From an uncultured Bacillota bacterium (GTDB lineage: Bacteria > Bacillota > Clostridia > Lachnospirales > CAG-274): 64,000 bases of DNA. The position numbers and the translations under genes are program-made. The notes below the pieces were generated by a model. That model was not told where the DNA came from. It ran no database searches and saw only the letters and a list, made by a program, of their open reading frames with translations. The stretch is from assembly GCA_958426775.1 (NCBI GenBank), contig CATZZP010000001.1, forward strand, positions 149,878 through 213,877, written 5' to 3'. Below are positions 50,605 to 59,807 of the stretch, in pieces (position 1 is the stretch's first letter; each line of letters opens with the position of its first letter).

Positions 50605-51990
50605 ATGGGACTTATTAAAGCAGGTACGGGAGCGGTTGGCGGTGTTCTTGCAGACCAATGGAAGGAATTTTTCTATTGCGAGAGTATGCCTAAAGACGTT
50701 CTGGCGATGAAAGGACAAAAACGTATATCAGGACGTTCATCTAATACAAAAGCAGAAGATAATATTATTTCTAACGGCAGTGTGATTGCTGTAGCAGACG
50801 GTCAGTGTATGATTATTGTTGAACAGGGCAAGGTTGTAGAGGTTTGTGCTGAGCCGGGTGAGTTTACATATGACACATCTACCGAGCCCAGTATTTTCAC
50901 AGGCGGTTTAGGACAGGGCATTAAGGACACCTTTAAATTAATAGGTAAGCGTTTTACCTTTGGCGGAGATACAGGTAAGGACCAGCGTATATATTATTTT
51001 AATACCAAGGAATTGATTGATAATAAGTTTGGTACGCCTAACCCTGTGCCGTTTCGGGTGGTTGATAGCAAAATCGGTCTTGATGTGGATGTTTCTATCC
51101 GCTGTTCGGGTGTATACTCTTATCGTATTGCAGACCCTCTTTTGTTCTACACAAGGGTTTGCGGTAATATTACTCAAGCCTTCAGGCGTGAAGAGTTAGA
51201 CAGTCAGTTAAAGACAGAGTTTATAAGTGCCTTACAGCCTGCCTTTGCAAAGCTTTCTGACTTAGAGCTACGTCCTAACCAGATTGTGGCACACAATACA
51301 GATATGGAAAATGCCATGAATGAAGCACTTTCCGAAAAATGGGGAGAGCTTCGTGGTCTTAAGGTAGTTAGTATTGCCTTAGGCAGTGTTACACTTCCTC
51401 CTGAGGATGCTGAAATGATTAAACAGCTTCAGCGTACGGCTGTGCTTCAAAACCCTACAATGGCAGGTGCTGCACTTGTAGGTGCTCAGGCTGATGCTAT
51501 GAAGGCGGCAGCTGCAAATGAAAGCGGTGCAATGAATGGTTTTATCGGCATGGGAATGGCTATGAACGCCGGGGGTGGTGTAAACCCACAGAATTTATTT
51601 GCTATGGGTCAGGCACAGAATAAAGATAACTCGGATAGCTGGAAATGCTCCTGCGGTGCAACTGTTTCCGGTAATTTCTGCCCTGAATGCGGTTGCAAGA
51701 AGCCTGCACCTGTACAAAGCGGAGTCTGGAGATGTAAATGCGGTGCAACGGTCAGCGGTAAGTTCTGTTCAGAATGCGGTTCGCCAAAGCCTGCCGATAC
51801 AGAGGGCTGGACCTGCTCCTGCGGTACAATAAACAAGGGTAAGTTTTGCCAGGAATGCGGAGCAAAAAAGCCTGATGGAGTGCCACAGTATCGTTGTGAT
51901 AAATGTGGCTGGGAGGTTGAAAAGGGTGCAACACCTCCAAAGTTCTGCCCTGAGTGCGGAGACCCTTTTGACGACGGTGATATGGTATAA
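50605..51990 (+). CDS. SPFH domain protein with four zinc ribbons (YdjI-like)
   Basis: 461 residues. The N-terminal about 300 residues are an SPFH/virion-core-like domain (QWKEFFYCESMPKDVLAMKG; PVPFRVVDSKIGLDVDVSIR) as in Bacillus YdjI. A Gly/Ala/Met-rich linker follows. The C-terminus has four zinc ribbons at about 345, 375, 402 and 429 (WKCSCG...CPECG, WRCKCG...CSECG, WTCSCG...CQECG, YRCDKCGW...CPECG). In Bacillus the ydj set acts with the PspA protein YdjF in membrane stress; no pspA is seen here. Ribosome binding site AAAGGAG. Confidence 0.88.
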   Translation: MGLIKAGTGAVGGVLADQWKEFFYCESMPKDVLAMKGQKRISGRSSNTKAEDNIISNGSVIAVADGQCMIIVEQGKVVEVCAEPGEFTYDTSTEPSIFTGGLGQGIKDTFKLIGKRFTFGGDTGKDQRIYYFNTKELIDNKFGTPNPVPFRVVDSKIGLDVDVSIRCSGVYSYRIADPLLFYTRVCGNITQAFRREELDSQLKTEFISALQPAFAKLSDLELRPNQIVAHNTDMENAMNEALSEKWGELRGLKVVSIALGSVTLPPEDAEMIKQLQRTAVLQNPTMAGAALVGAQADAMKAAAANESGAMNGFIGMGMAMNAGGGVNPQNLFAMGQAQNKDNSDSWKCSCGATVSGNFCPECGCKKPAPVQSGVWRCKCGATVSGKFCSECGSPKPADTEGWTCSCGTINKGKFCQECGAKKPDGVPQYRCDKCGWEVEKGATPPKFCPECGDPFDDGDMV

Positions 51991-52045
51991 TTTCGGCTTA
52001 CAGATTAAGCACATTATATGATTGTTTCTGTAGGGGAAGTATAAA

Positions 52046-52079
52046 AGTGGCTTTTGGCTTTAATAACTAAGCCGCTTCT
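52046..52079 (+). terminator. weak hairpin between the YdjI-like and YdjG-like genes
   Basis: Nine-bp arms AAGTGGCTT and AAGCCGCTT (one G-U pair) with a poor T-run; may allow read-through. Confidence 0.4.
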
Positions 52080-52111
52080 TACCTTTGACATTGTAATAAG
52101 GAGAAATATAT

Positions 52112-53197
52112 ATGGCAGATTTACAGGAATATAAGTGTCCCTGTTGCGGCGGAGCAATTACCTTTGACATCGGGATACAAAAAATGAAATGCCCCTACTG
52201 TGATACAGAGTTTGAAATGGAAGCTCTTGTGGGCTATGATAATCAGCTTAAAAATGAACAGGCGGATGACTTATTATGGGAAAGTCAGACAAGTGATAAA
52301 TGGGAGGAGGGGGAAGCAGACGGACTTCTCTCTTACATTTGTAATTCCTGCGGAGGGGAAATTATAGCCGACGAAACTACAGGAGCAACCTCCTGCCCCT
52401 TCTGCGGAAATCCTGTAGTTATAAAGGGTCAGTTTTCAGGGGACTTAAAGCCGGATTTTGTAATTCCCTTTAAGCTGGATAAAAAAGCGGCAAGGGCGGC
52501 CTTAATCAAACATTATAAGGGTAAGCTGCTGTTGCCTAAGGTATTTAAGGACAGTAATCATATTGATGAAATAAAGGGAGTTTATGTACCCTTCTGGCTC
52601 TTTGATGCTGATGCCGATGCGGATATTCGTTATAAGGCAACTCGTATCCGCAGATGGTCTGACAGCAGATATGAATATACCGAAACAAGCTTTTACTCTG
52701 TTGAAAGAGGCGGAGAAATCAGCTATAACTGTGTTCCTGTGGACGGTTCTGCAAAGCTGGCAGATGACCTTATGGAGTCTATCGAGCCTTTTGATTTTTC
52801 AGAGGCTGTAAGCTTTCAGACAGCTTACCTGTCAGGCTATCTGGCAGACAGATATGATGTAAACGCACAGGAGAGCATTGAAAGGGCAAATGAGAGAATT
52901 AAAAAAAGCATAGAGGCAACCTTTGCTTCTACAGTTAAGGGGTATAATACCGTAACACCTGAATTCTCTAGCGTACGTCTAAGTAACGGAGTAACTAAAT
53001 ATGCTCTGTATCCTGTCTGGATTTTAAATACTACATGGAAGGATAAACAGTATATATTTGCAATGAACGGGCAAACAGGCAAATTAGTAGGTGATTTGCC
53101 TATTGATAAGATTAGGTTTGCTGTGTTGCTTATTAGCTTATTTGTCGGCTTAAGCCTTATAATTTATATATTAATGTACCTGATGTGGATGATATAA
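52112..53197 (+). CDS. zinc-ribbon membrane protein (YdjG-like)
   Basis: 361 residues. Two zinc ribbons at the start (YKCPCCGGA...MKCPYCDTEF and YICNSCGGEI...SCPFCGNPV), then a beta-rich domain with KGVYVPFWLFDADADADIRY and a conserved KYALYPVWILNTTWK, and one C-terminal membrane segment (about 335-358). This plan matches Bacillus YdjG. The function is unknown; the conserved neighbours (SPFH protein and TPM protein) suggest a shared membrane-linked complex. Confidence 0.82.
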   Translation: MADLQEYKCPCCGGAITFDIGIQKMKCPYCDTEFEMEALVGYDNQLKNEQADDLLWESQTSDKWEEGEADGLLSYICNSCGGEIIADETTGATSCPFCGNPVVIKGQFSGDLKPDFVIPFKLDKKAARAALIKHYKGKLLLPKVFKDSNHIDEIKGVYVPFWLFDADADADIRYKATRIRRWSDSRYEYTETSFYSVERGGEISYNCVPVDGSAKLADDLMESIEPFDFSEAVSFQTAYLSGYLADRYDVNAQESIERANERIKKSIEATFASTVKGYNTVTPEFSSVRLSNGVTKYALYPVWILNTTWKDKQYIFAMNGQTGKLVGDLPIDKIRFAVLLISLFVGLSLIIYILMYLMWMI

Positions 53198-53210
53198 GGA
53201 GATGTGTGGA

Positions 53211-53993
53211 ATGAAAAAGAGATTATTTGCAATACTGTTTACTTTAATTCTGTGCATGTCCGTATTATTTAATATATATTCAGCGGAAGCTGTTACACGA
53301 ATGGTTGATGATGCAGATATTTTGTCGGCTTCGGAGGAGGAGGCTCTTTCTGAAAAGCTTGATGAAATAAGTCTTAGTCATGGTTTGGATGTAGTTATTG
53401 TAACTACATATAACACAGGCAATCTTTCGCCTACGGAATATGCTGATGATTATTTTGATTACAACGGCTATGCAGAGGACGGAATTTTACTGCTTATAAG
53501 TATGGAGGAGAGAGATTGGCGGTTATCTACTACAGGCTACGGCATTACCGTATTTACAGATGCAGGGCTTGATTATATATCAGAGGAAGTCCTTGCCTAT
53601 CTTTCGGAGGGCGAATACGCTTTGGGCTTTAATGTTTTTGCTGATTTATGTGATGAATTTATAAGACAGGCGGAAGCAGGAACACCTTATGATATTAATA
53701 ATTTACCTAAGGCTCCCTTTGATGTTAAGGATAATTTAAAAAATGCACTAATAGCGGGGGCTGTTTTAACAGGTATTATTATGTTATGCATAACAGGCGG
53801 TATGAAATCCGTACGCAGACAGCCCTTTGCATCAAGCTATGAGGTGCTGGGAAGCATGAAAATAAGCAGAAGAAGTGAAATGTTTTTATATAACCATGTA
53901 AGCAAAAGAGTAAAAGCCAACGAAAACGGCGGTTCAAGCACTCATCGTTCTTCTTCGGGAAGAAGTCACGGCGGACGTGGCGGTAAGTTTTGA
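53211..53993 (+). CDS. TPM domain protein (YdjH/YgcG-like)
   Basis: 260 residues. Signal peptide or anchor (1-25), then a TPM domain (about 30-150: VDDADILSASEEEALSEKL, DGILLLISMEERDWRLSTTG), a membrane segment (about 180-200) and a Ser/Gly/Arg-rich end (HRSSSGRSHGGRGGKF). TPM domains occur in photosystem repair phosphatases and many bacterial envelope proteins. Start ATG 53211 is nine bases after AAGGAG; the ATG at 53202 is too close. Third gene of the YdjI-YdjG-YdjH-like set, 13 bases after the second. Confidence 0.85.
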   Translation: MKKRLFAILFTLILCMSVLFNIYSAEAVTRMVDDADILSASEEEALSEKLDEISLSHGLDVVIVTTYNTGNLSPTEYADDYFDYNGYAEDGILLLISMEERDWRLSTTGYGITVFTDAGLDYISEEVLAYLSEGEYALGFNVFADLCDEFIRQAEAGTPYDINNLPKAPFDVKDNLKNALIAGAVLTGIIMLCITGGMKSVRRQPFASSYEVLGSMKISRRSEMFLYNHVSKRVKANENGGSSTHRSSSGRSHGGRGGKF

Positions 53994-54005
53994 TTTAGTT
54001 AAAGT

Positions 54006-54040
54006 AAGAAACGCTGTAAGAATGACTTACAGCGTTTCTT
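54006..54040. terminator. bidirectional terminator TPM gene / tRNA-Arg
   Basis: Perfect 15-bp arms (54006-54020 and 54026-54040) around AATGA. Confidence 0.8.
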
Positions 54041-54042
54041 TA

Positions 54043-54116
54043 CGTCCACGAGAGGATTCGAACCTCCGACCTACCGCTTAGGAGGCGGTCGCTCTATCCG
54101 GCTGAGCTACGTGGAC
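54043..54116 (-). tRNA. tRNA-Arg (anticodon CCT)
   Basis: Minus-strand cloverleaf: acceptor GTCCACG/CGTGGAC, D stem GCTC/GAGC, anticodon stem ACCGC/GCGGT with loop CTCCTAA (anticodon CCT, reads AGG), T arm with TTCGAAT. Discriminator G, CCA not encoded. Confidence 0.96.
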
Positions 54117-54159
54117 ATATAAAATATTGCGGTTTAACTCAGGGCCAAACGCAAATAAA

Positions 54160-54188
54160 ATTATATACTAAAAAAAGGCTAATGTCAA
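54160..54188 (-). promoter_or_regulatory. promoter of tRNA-Arg
   Basis: Minus strand: TTGACA (54183-54188), 17-bp spacer, TATAAT (54160-54165); a consensus promoter. Confidence 0.8.
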
Positions 54189-54257
54189 CTTTTTTTAGCG
54201 GGGGTCTTGATATTTTGCCCTATAAATGATAGCATACAGCTAAAAGGAGTTGATTTT

Positions 54258-55496
54258 ATGGATTACAGGGCTTATGCTCAGGATATGCTTAAGTTTATAA
54301 ACAGCAGTCCTTGCGGTGTCTGGGCAGTAAATAACGGTATTGAAATGCTGAAAAACGCAGGCTTTTGCGAATATACGGGAGAGGCAGAAACAGGGAGTAA
54401 ATATTATATTCAGCGTGGGGGTACTGCCTTAGCCGCCTTTATTAAGGGCGGTGAAAAGGGACAGTTAAGAATAGGTGCCGCTCATGCGGACTCTCCTGCG
54501 ATTATGATAAAGCCTCAATGCGAGATAATAAATGAGGGGACTTATGTAAGGCTTAATGCTGAAATTTACGGCGGAGCGATTTTATCAACATGGCTTGACA
54601 GACCTTTGGGTATAGCAGGCAGGGTAATGTTAAAAAGCGGTAAGATTATGCCTGATGTTAAGCTTTATAAAAGTAACAGACCTCTTTGCATAATTCCCAA
54701 CTGTGCACCTCACTTAAATAAGGAGATAAATAACGGCTTTGTATATAATAAGCAAAGGGATATGCTCCCCCTTATTTCACTTAATCCCCAAATAAAGCTA
54801 AAGGAAATAATTGCCGATGATTTAGGCATAGAGGCAGAAAGCATACTTGATTATGAGCTGTATTGCTATGATGTATCAGAGGGTATTGTTATGGGTGCCG
54901 ATGAGGATATGTTAAGCGTAGGCAGGCTTGATGATTTAATGATGTGCTACAGCTTATTAAGGGCAATATGTGAGGCAGATACTGAAAATACCGCTCTTGT
55001 GCTTTTAACTGATAATGAAGAGGTAGGCAGTCTTAGCTTAGGCGGTGCAAGAGGCAATTTCCCTACAGAGGTAATTAAGGTTGTCGTAGGAAATAACTAT
55101 TCAGATAAGCTAAAAAATGCCGTTGCCTTTTCTGCTGATTTAGCACATGCGGTAAACCCCTCTCATCCTGAATTACACGAGCCTCTGTCAAGACCTTACA
55201 TAAACAGGGGTATGGTTTTAAAAAGGGCAGCTAACAAAGGCTATTCTACAGACGGCATAAGCGGTGCTGTTTTTAAGAATATCTGCGATATGGCAGGCTT
55301 AAGCTATCAGGAGTTTGTAAATCCATCGGACAGACCCGGCGGCACAACAATAGGACCGATGCTGAGTGCTGTGCTTGGCATCAGTGTTGCAGACATAGGT
55401 GCACCTATTATGTCCATGCACTCAATAAGAGAGCTTGGCGGCATAAGGGATGCAGGGGATAGTTATCTGCTTTTTAAGGCATTATTTGAAATATAA
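54258..55496 (+). CDS. M18 family aminopeptidase
   Basis: Cytoplasmic zinc aminopeptidase of 412 residues that removes acidic or other N-terminal residues from peptides. Metal ligands lie in GAAHADSPAIMIKP (HxD), the central GRLDDLMMCY, LTDNEEVGS and HAVNPSHPELHEP segments, and a final His in SMHSIRE. Length fits ApeB-type M18. ATG 54258 is the start, eight bases after AAAGGAG; the longer frame from 54207 has none. Confidence 0.92.
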   Translation: MDYRAYAQDMLKFINSSPCGVWAVNNGIEMLKNAGFCEYTGEAETGSKYYIQRGGTALAAFIKGGEKGQLRIGAAHADSPAIMIKPQCEIINEGTYVRLNAEIYGGAILSTWLDRPLGIAGRVMLKSGKIMPDVKLYKSNRPLCIIPNCAPHLNKEINNGFVYNKQRDMLPLISLNPQIKLKEIIADDLGIEAESILDYELYCYDVSEGIVMGADEDMLSVGRLDDLMMCYSLLRAICEADTENTALVLLTDNEEVGSLSLGGARGNFPTEVIKVVVGNNYSDKLKNAVAFSADLAHAVNPSHPELHEPLSRPYINRGMVLKRAANKGYSTDGISGAVFKNICDMAGLSYQEFVNPSDRPGGTTIGPMLSAVLGISVADIGAPIMSMHSIRELGGIRDAGDSYLLFKALFEI

Positions 55497-55520
55497 AAAA
55501 GGACCCTACGGGGTCCTTTT
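55497..55520. terminator. bidirectional terminator M18 gene / CmpB-like gene
   Basis: Ten-bp arms AAAAGGACCC and GGGTCCTTTT. Confidence 0.8.
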
Positions 55521-55521
55521 G

Positions 55522-56085
55522 TCATTGTATATATTGCAGATCTTCATGTTCCTCCGGAGCAGACTTAAAGGCTTTTCTAAAGCTGTTTGCAAAGTCAAGA
55601 GCATATGTAAGTATAAAAAGTATTGCTACCTGCTTTCCGTATGAAAGGTAATAGGTGTTTACTATAAGCTGTACAATAGGCTGAAAAATTATAAAGGTAC
55701 CTATTGACATTGCACCCCAGCAAAGAGAGCTTTCCAAGCATATAACACCTCGATAATTAAAGGGCTTATTGCAATAGTTCCACCAGAAGCTGCCAAAAAG
55801 CCTTGTCATAATTTTGGCTGTTATAAGCTCTAAGACTGTTGCCATAACCATACCGCAGAAAAAGGTAGCTATATAATTACGGGATATTGGCTGTAAGAAA
55901 AAGTAGATAGATAATGCACCCATAGCATAAATCGGGCAATATGGTCCTTTGGCAAAGCCTCGGTTGGTAACTGATTTATTCTCATAGGTCATTACTACAC
56001 ATTCAAATAGCCATCCTAAAAAGCTGTAAAGAAGGAAACAATTCAAAAAGTAATAAATGTTCATATCAAATTGCCTTAAGAACAC
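55522..56085 (-). CDS. putative ABC-transporter type IV family membrane protein (CmpB-like)
   Basis: 187 residues with about five membrane segments. LNCFLLYSFLGWLFECVV, NRGFAKGPYCPIYAMGAL and the central NYRGVICLESSLCWG are hallmarks of a Bacillota membrane family filed as 'putative ABC-transporter type IV' (CmpB). No ATPase partner is present. Its biochemical role is unknown. The start is uncertain: Met 1 or the Met at residue 8. Confidence 0.75.
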   Translation of the reverse strand: MFLRQFDMNIYYFLNCFLLYSFLGWLFECVVMTYENKSVTNRGFAKGPYCPIYAMGALSIYFFLQPISRNYIATFFCGMVMATVLELITAKIMTRLFGSFWWNYCNKPFNYRGVICLESSLCWGAMSIGTFIIFQPIVQLIVNTYYLSYGKQVAILFILTYALDFANSFRKAFKSAPEEHEDLQYIQ

Positions 56086-56261
56086 ACAATCACCTGCCCC
56101 ATTGCATATACTATCAAATTATATGATATATCAAATAGCTAAAAAAATCAATACCAATTTTTGTAAATTATATGAGAAAAGCTTCTTATGCAAAACTTAA
56201 GTATAAATTATCTGCTTATGTGTAAACTACAGCTATAAGCAATTTACAGGAGGTCAGAATA

Positions 56262-56522
56262 ATGGAAGTATTAAAGGTTTCATCATCATCACAGCCAAAG
56301 TCTGTTGCAGGTGCTATTGCGGCTATTGTGCGTAACTCTAATCAGGTAGAAATACAAACCATAGGTGCAGGTGCAGTTAATCAGGCGGTAAAAAGTATAG
56401 CAATTGCAAGAGGCTATGTTGCACCAAACGGTATTGAGCTTGTGTGCAGTCCTGCCTTTTCTCAATTGGAGGTTGAAGGGGAGTTTAAAACAAGCATTAA
56501 GTTTGCAGTAATGGGCAGATAA
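56262..56522 (+). CDS. spoVS: stage V sporulation protein S
   Basis: 86 residues, the full SpoVS length. MEVLKVSSSSQPKSVAGAIA, then VEIQTIGAGAVNQAVKSIAIARGYV are near-invariant in this family. SpoVS is an Alba-like nucleic-acid-binding protein needed for late sporulation in Bacillus and present in many spore formers. AGGAGG precedes the ATG. It stands alone with its own terminator. It supports a spore-forming ancestry but does not prove sporulation. Confidence 0.95.
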   Translation: MEVLKVSSSSQPKSVAGAIAAIVRNSNQVEIQTIGAGAVNQAVKSIAIARGYVAPNGIELVCSPAFSQLEVEGEFKTSIKFAVMGR

Positions 56523-56525
56523 ATT

Positions 56526-56562
56526 AAAAGGAGATTAAGCCGTAAGGCAAATCTCCTTTTTT
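56526..56562. terminator. bidirectional terminator spoVS / acyltransferase
   Basis: Eleven-bp arms AAAAGGAGATT and AATCTCCTTTT, T-run after. Confidence 0.85.
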
Positions 56563-56565
56563 CAA

Positions 56566-57636
56566 TTACTTCTTAAACGGATTTTTATATTTATTGCCTG
56601 TTGAAATAAAGCAAAGTGGCTTTATCTGCTTTAAAATACCGGTAAAAATAATACAAAGAGCAAGAGTATAAACAGTGCAAAGCACAAAGCCCCGAGCGGT
56701 GTTGAAGGTCATACCCTCCTGTCGCATAATGCCAAGGAAAAAGTTGCCCGACATATAAACACCCATAGATACGGAAGAAAGATAGTTTATTATTTTGCCT
56801 ATTGTTTCGGGTAATCTTTTTACAGAGGCGGCAAGAAGATATAAAAGTGTGGATAGTGAAATTACAAAAATACTTGTATAGGATTTAAAAATTTCACTGT
56901 ATTCTCCGCTTTTAAGGGTTGCATAGCAAGTGCCTGCTGCAATTAAGGCTGTCATTATCAGAATAAGAGGTAAGGCTCCCTTTAGTTTAAGGCTCAGATG
57001 ATTTTCATGTATGAAACAGCCAACCACAAAATAGCCTAAAAATCCGTCAATATAATTAAGCTTGTTAAAAAGGTCAAAATTAAAATACATTTTAAAGCTT
57101 TCAGGCATAACCACATAGTAGGTTTTAAAGCTACAGGCTATTATCCAGAGGGCTAAAAGGTATTTAATAAGCTTTTTTGAAGCAATAATCTTACGTAAAA
57201 ACGGGGCAACTATATAAAGAGGAATAAGGGCATACATAAACCATAAATGTACTGCAACAGGTCCTGAAATAATGCTTATAAGCTCCTCATACAGCTGTGA
57301 TAAATCAAAGGTGTTTAAGTTTTTGTGTATATAATAAAAATCTCTTGCTATACAGGCAATGCTCCAGAATATAAGAGGGAAAACCAGACGCGGCAATCTG
57401 TTTTTGAAAAGATAGCCAAGGTTGTCCGTTTTGTTGCTTGAAAGCACCATAGCACCGCTAATCATAAAAAATAAAGGTACGGCACAGGTACAAAGTGAGG
57501 TAATTATATTAAGGATGTGCCAGGTTTTTGAAAAATAGTAATCCCTTAAACCATAGGAGGCACTGTGCAGTATAATTATACTAAGCATTGAAAGTACACG
57601 TATTACATCTATATAAGCGTAATGTTTTTTATCCAT
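56566..57636 (-). CDS. acyltransferase 3 family membrane protein
   Basis: 356 residues with about ten membrane segments. YIDVIRVLSMLSIIILHSA near the start carries the family Arg and His thought to act in acyl transfer, and LWFMYALIPLYIVAPFLRK is typical. These enzymes O-acylate surface sugars, peptidoglycan or lipids; the target is unknown. No neighbouring surface polysaccharide gene set is visible. Confidence 0.88.
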   Translation of the reverse strand: MDKKHYAYIDVIRVLSMLSIIILHSASYGLRDYYFSKTWHILNIITSLCTCAVPLFFMISGAMVLSSNKTDNLGYLFKNRLPRLVFPLIFWSIACIARDFYYIHKNLNTFDLSQLYEELISIISGPVAVHLWFMYALIPLYIVAPFLRKIIASKKLIKYLLALWIIACSFKTYYVVMPESFKMYFNFDLFNKLNYIDGFLGYFVVGCFIHENHLSLKLKGALPLILIMTALIAAGTCYATLKSGEYSEIFKSYTSIFVISLSTLLYLLAASVKRLPETIGKIINYLSSVSMGVYMSGNFFLGIMRQEGMTFNTARGFVLCTVYTLALCIIFTGILKQIKPLCFISTGNKYKNPFKK

Positions 57637-57745
57637 ATTAAATACTCCGACTATAAAAAATTTTCTTTATTGTAACATAAAAATAAAAATAGATAAACCC
57701 AAAAATGAAAGAAAATTAACATTCTTTTACAAGTTGCAAAAACTA

Positions 57746-57774
57746 TTGTAATTCTTATTAAAATGAGTTAAAAT
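57746..57774 (+). promoter_or_regulatory. promoter of the PEGA-lepB genes
   Basis: TTGTAA (57746-57751), 17-bp spacer, TAAAAT (57769-57774). Confidence 0.55.
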
Positions 57775-57807
57775 AAAAATTGATTAAAAATTTTACGGAG
57801 TGTTTAT

Positions 57808-59199
57808 ATGGCAGAGGCTAACAATAATAAAAAAATAAGTAGACCAAAGGGCGGAAAGCCTAATAAAAATAACTTGGGAAGACATCGCAAAAACGGCGTT
57901 GCCTTTCCTGTTGTATTATGCATAACAATAATAGCAGGTATCTTTATAGGTGTTAAAAGCTATAGCTTTGCTTATGAGGAGGTAGCAAAACGAAGTGTTG
58001 TTGCACAAAATGACGATGAAGGGCAATTTTCAGCCAACAATATAGCAGAGCAGGCACAAAATAACCTTGTGGGTTCTGATATTGACGGTGTTATTAAGGA
58101 TATTGATTATGATGAGGGTAAAATTACCTTTTACTCCCTTAAATCAAATGAAACTATTATTTTAAATGCCGATGAAAATACTCAATATCCTTTTCCAAAC
58201 ACTATAAACAGCTATAAAATAGGTGACGTGGTTACTTTTGTATTTGATAAGGACAGAAATGTAACTGATATTAAGGTATGTGAGGCAGCATGGGAATTTT
58301 CCGATACAGGTCTTGAGGTTAATACAGACTCAAAGCTCCTTAAGTTTGGCGAGGCTGCTACAAAGTATACCGATAAAGCCTTCAAGTATACAGAGGGTAT
58401 TACTACAGTACGCTACAAGGGCGTATATACAGAGCTTAGCAAGATTGATAAAATCGATTATGTAACTGTGCGTGGTTATGATAACGGCAGTGTCAACAAG
58501 GCATATTCCGTTACTATTGAAAAAAGCCATGGCTCTCTTGAACTGCATAACGGAGAGCTGATACAGGACGGTATAGTTAAGCTTAATGATAAAGAGGTAC
58601 CCTTGGAAGATGCATTAAGTATGAAAATAACCGAGGGTAGACACAAGGTTGAGGTTACAGGCAGTAATTGTGAACCGTATTCTACCGAAATTATGGTTAA
58701 GCCGTCAGAGGTGGTTACTGTTGATTTATCGGTTGTGCAGATAAAAAGCGGTGTACTTGACATTACTGCAAATGTAAGTGACTATACAATAAATATCAAT
58801 GATGTTGATTATAGTGACGGAGATCCTATTCTTCTTAACTACGGTGAATATAATTTTAAGATAACCAAGCCTGATTATGAGGAGTATACAGGAACTGTAG
58901 AAATTAAGGCGGATGTTAATCCACTTTCGGTTACCCTTAAAGAAAGGGAAAAGAAGGGAGTGCTTAATGTAACTACAAATCCAAGCGGTGCAAAGGTTTA
59001 TGTTGACGGTACTTTCTTAGGTCAGTCCCCGCAAAATAAGGAATTGCTTTTAGGTAATCATAAGGTGGAAATAAAAATGGACGGCTATATTACCGAAAGC
59101 AGAAATATAACTATTGCAAACGAGGGTGACACCGTAAAATGTCAGGTTAATCTTACACCTGTTGTTTCGGCTTACGTAAATGAGGAAAGCGGACAATGA
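57808..59199 (+). CDS. membrane-anchored PEGA domain protein
   Basis: 463 residues. A basic, Asn/Lys-rich cytoplasmic start, one membrane segment (about 32-50), then an outside part. The last about 75 residues are a clear PEGA domain (GVLNVTTNPSGAKVYVDGTFLGQSP...LLGNHKVEIKMDGY); two earlier segments (about 220-300 and 310-385) look like degenerate copies. PEGA domains are found on surface proteins and probably bind wall or protein partners. The gene overlaps signal peptidase by four bases (ATGA). Confidence 0.85.
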   Translation: MAEANNNKKISRPKGGKPNKNNLGRHRKNGVAFPVVLCITIIAGIFIGVKSYSFAYEEVAKRSVVAQNDDEGQFSANNIAEQAQNNLVGSDIDGVIKDIDYDEGKITFYSLKSNETIILNADENTQYPFPNTINSYKIGDVVTFVFDKDRNVTDIKVCEAAWEFSDTGLEVNTDSKLLKFGEAATKYTDKAFKYTEGITTVRYKGVYTELSKIDKIDYVTVRGYDNGSVNKAYSVTIEKSHGSLELHNGELIQDGIVKLNDKEVPLEDALSMKITEGRHKVEVTGSNCEPYSTEIMVKPSEVVTVDLSVVQIKSGVLDITANVSDYTININDVDYSDGDPILLNYGEYNFKITKPDYEEYTGTVEIKADVNPLSVTLKEREKKGVLNVTTNPSGAKVYVDGTFLGQSPQNKELLLGNHKVEIKMDGYITESRNITIANEGDTVKCQVNLTPVVSAYVNEESGQ

Positions 59200-59663
59200 C
59201 AAAAAAACGTAAAAATTTAATATTGCTTTTTGTTGATGTTGCGGTGTTTTTAAGCATATCCTATATATTTTGCTTTCCTTATAAAGTAGACGGCGGTTCA
59301 ATGGAGCCTAACTATTATACAGGGGATAAGGTGTTTATTTCCCATATTTCTGCTTGGTCAGGCAATATTGAACGAGGAGATACCGTAGTTTGTCAGCTGG
59401 ATGATATACAGGTTATAAAAAGAGTTATTGCTCTGCCCGGTGATAAGTTGGAAGTCAGGGACGGGCTTGTATATGTAAACTATAGTCTGCTTAATGAGCC
59501 CTATCTTGATAAGGATATATATACAGGAGGAGCTATATGCCTTACTCTTAATAATGATGAATATTTTGTTATGGGAGATAACCGTGGCGTCAGTTATGAC
59601 AGCCGCAAGGTAGGAGCTATTAACGGTGATGATATAAAGGGTAAGGTAGTTTATAAGTTTTAA
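59196..59663 (+). CDS. lepB: signal peptidase I
   Basis: 155 residues, the short Gram-positive form with one membrane anchor (about 8-26). Box B GGSMEPNYYTGDKVFI has catalytic Ser35; box D VIKRVIALPGDKLE has Lys75; box E YFVMGDNRGVSYDSR completes the set. It cleaves signal peptides on the outer face. Coupling to the PEGA protein by ATGA overlap suggests a dedicated substrate or shared expression. Confidence 0.95.
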   Translation: MTKKRKNLILLFVDVAVFLSISYIFCFPYKVDGGSMEPNYYTGDKVFISHISAWSGNIERGDTVVCQLDDIQVIKRVIALPGDKLEVRDGLVYVNYSLLNEPYLDKDIYTGGAICLTLNNDEYFVMGDNRGVSYDSRKVGAINGDDIKGKVVYKF

Positions 59664-59667
59664 ATAA

Positions 59668-59709
59668 GCTAAAGGGTGCAGATTAACATTGGTCTGCATT
59701 CTTTTTTAT
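59668..59709 (+). terminator. terminator after lepB
   Basis: Arms around TGCAGA / TCTGCA with G-U extension, followed by TTCTTTTTT. Confidence 0.6.
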
Positions 59710-59807
59710 TGCAAATTTTTCGGTTTTATCAGCTATGGCTTAAGGGTTGGGTGAATAATTTTTGCATCTGTGCATAGGTTTATATAAAAAACCTATGAGG
59801 TGTTTTT

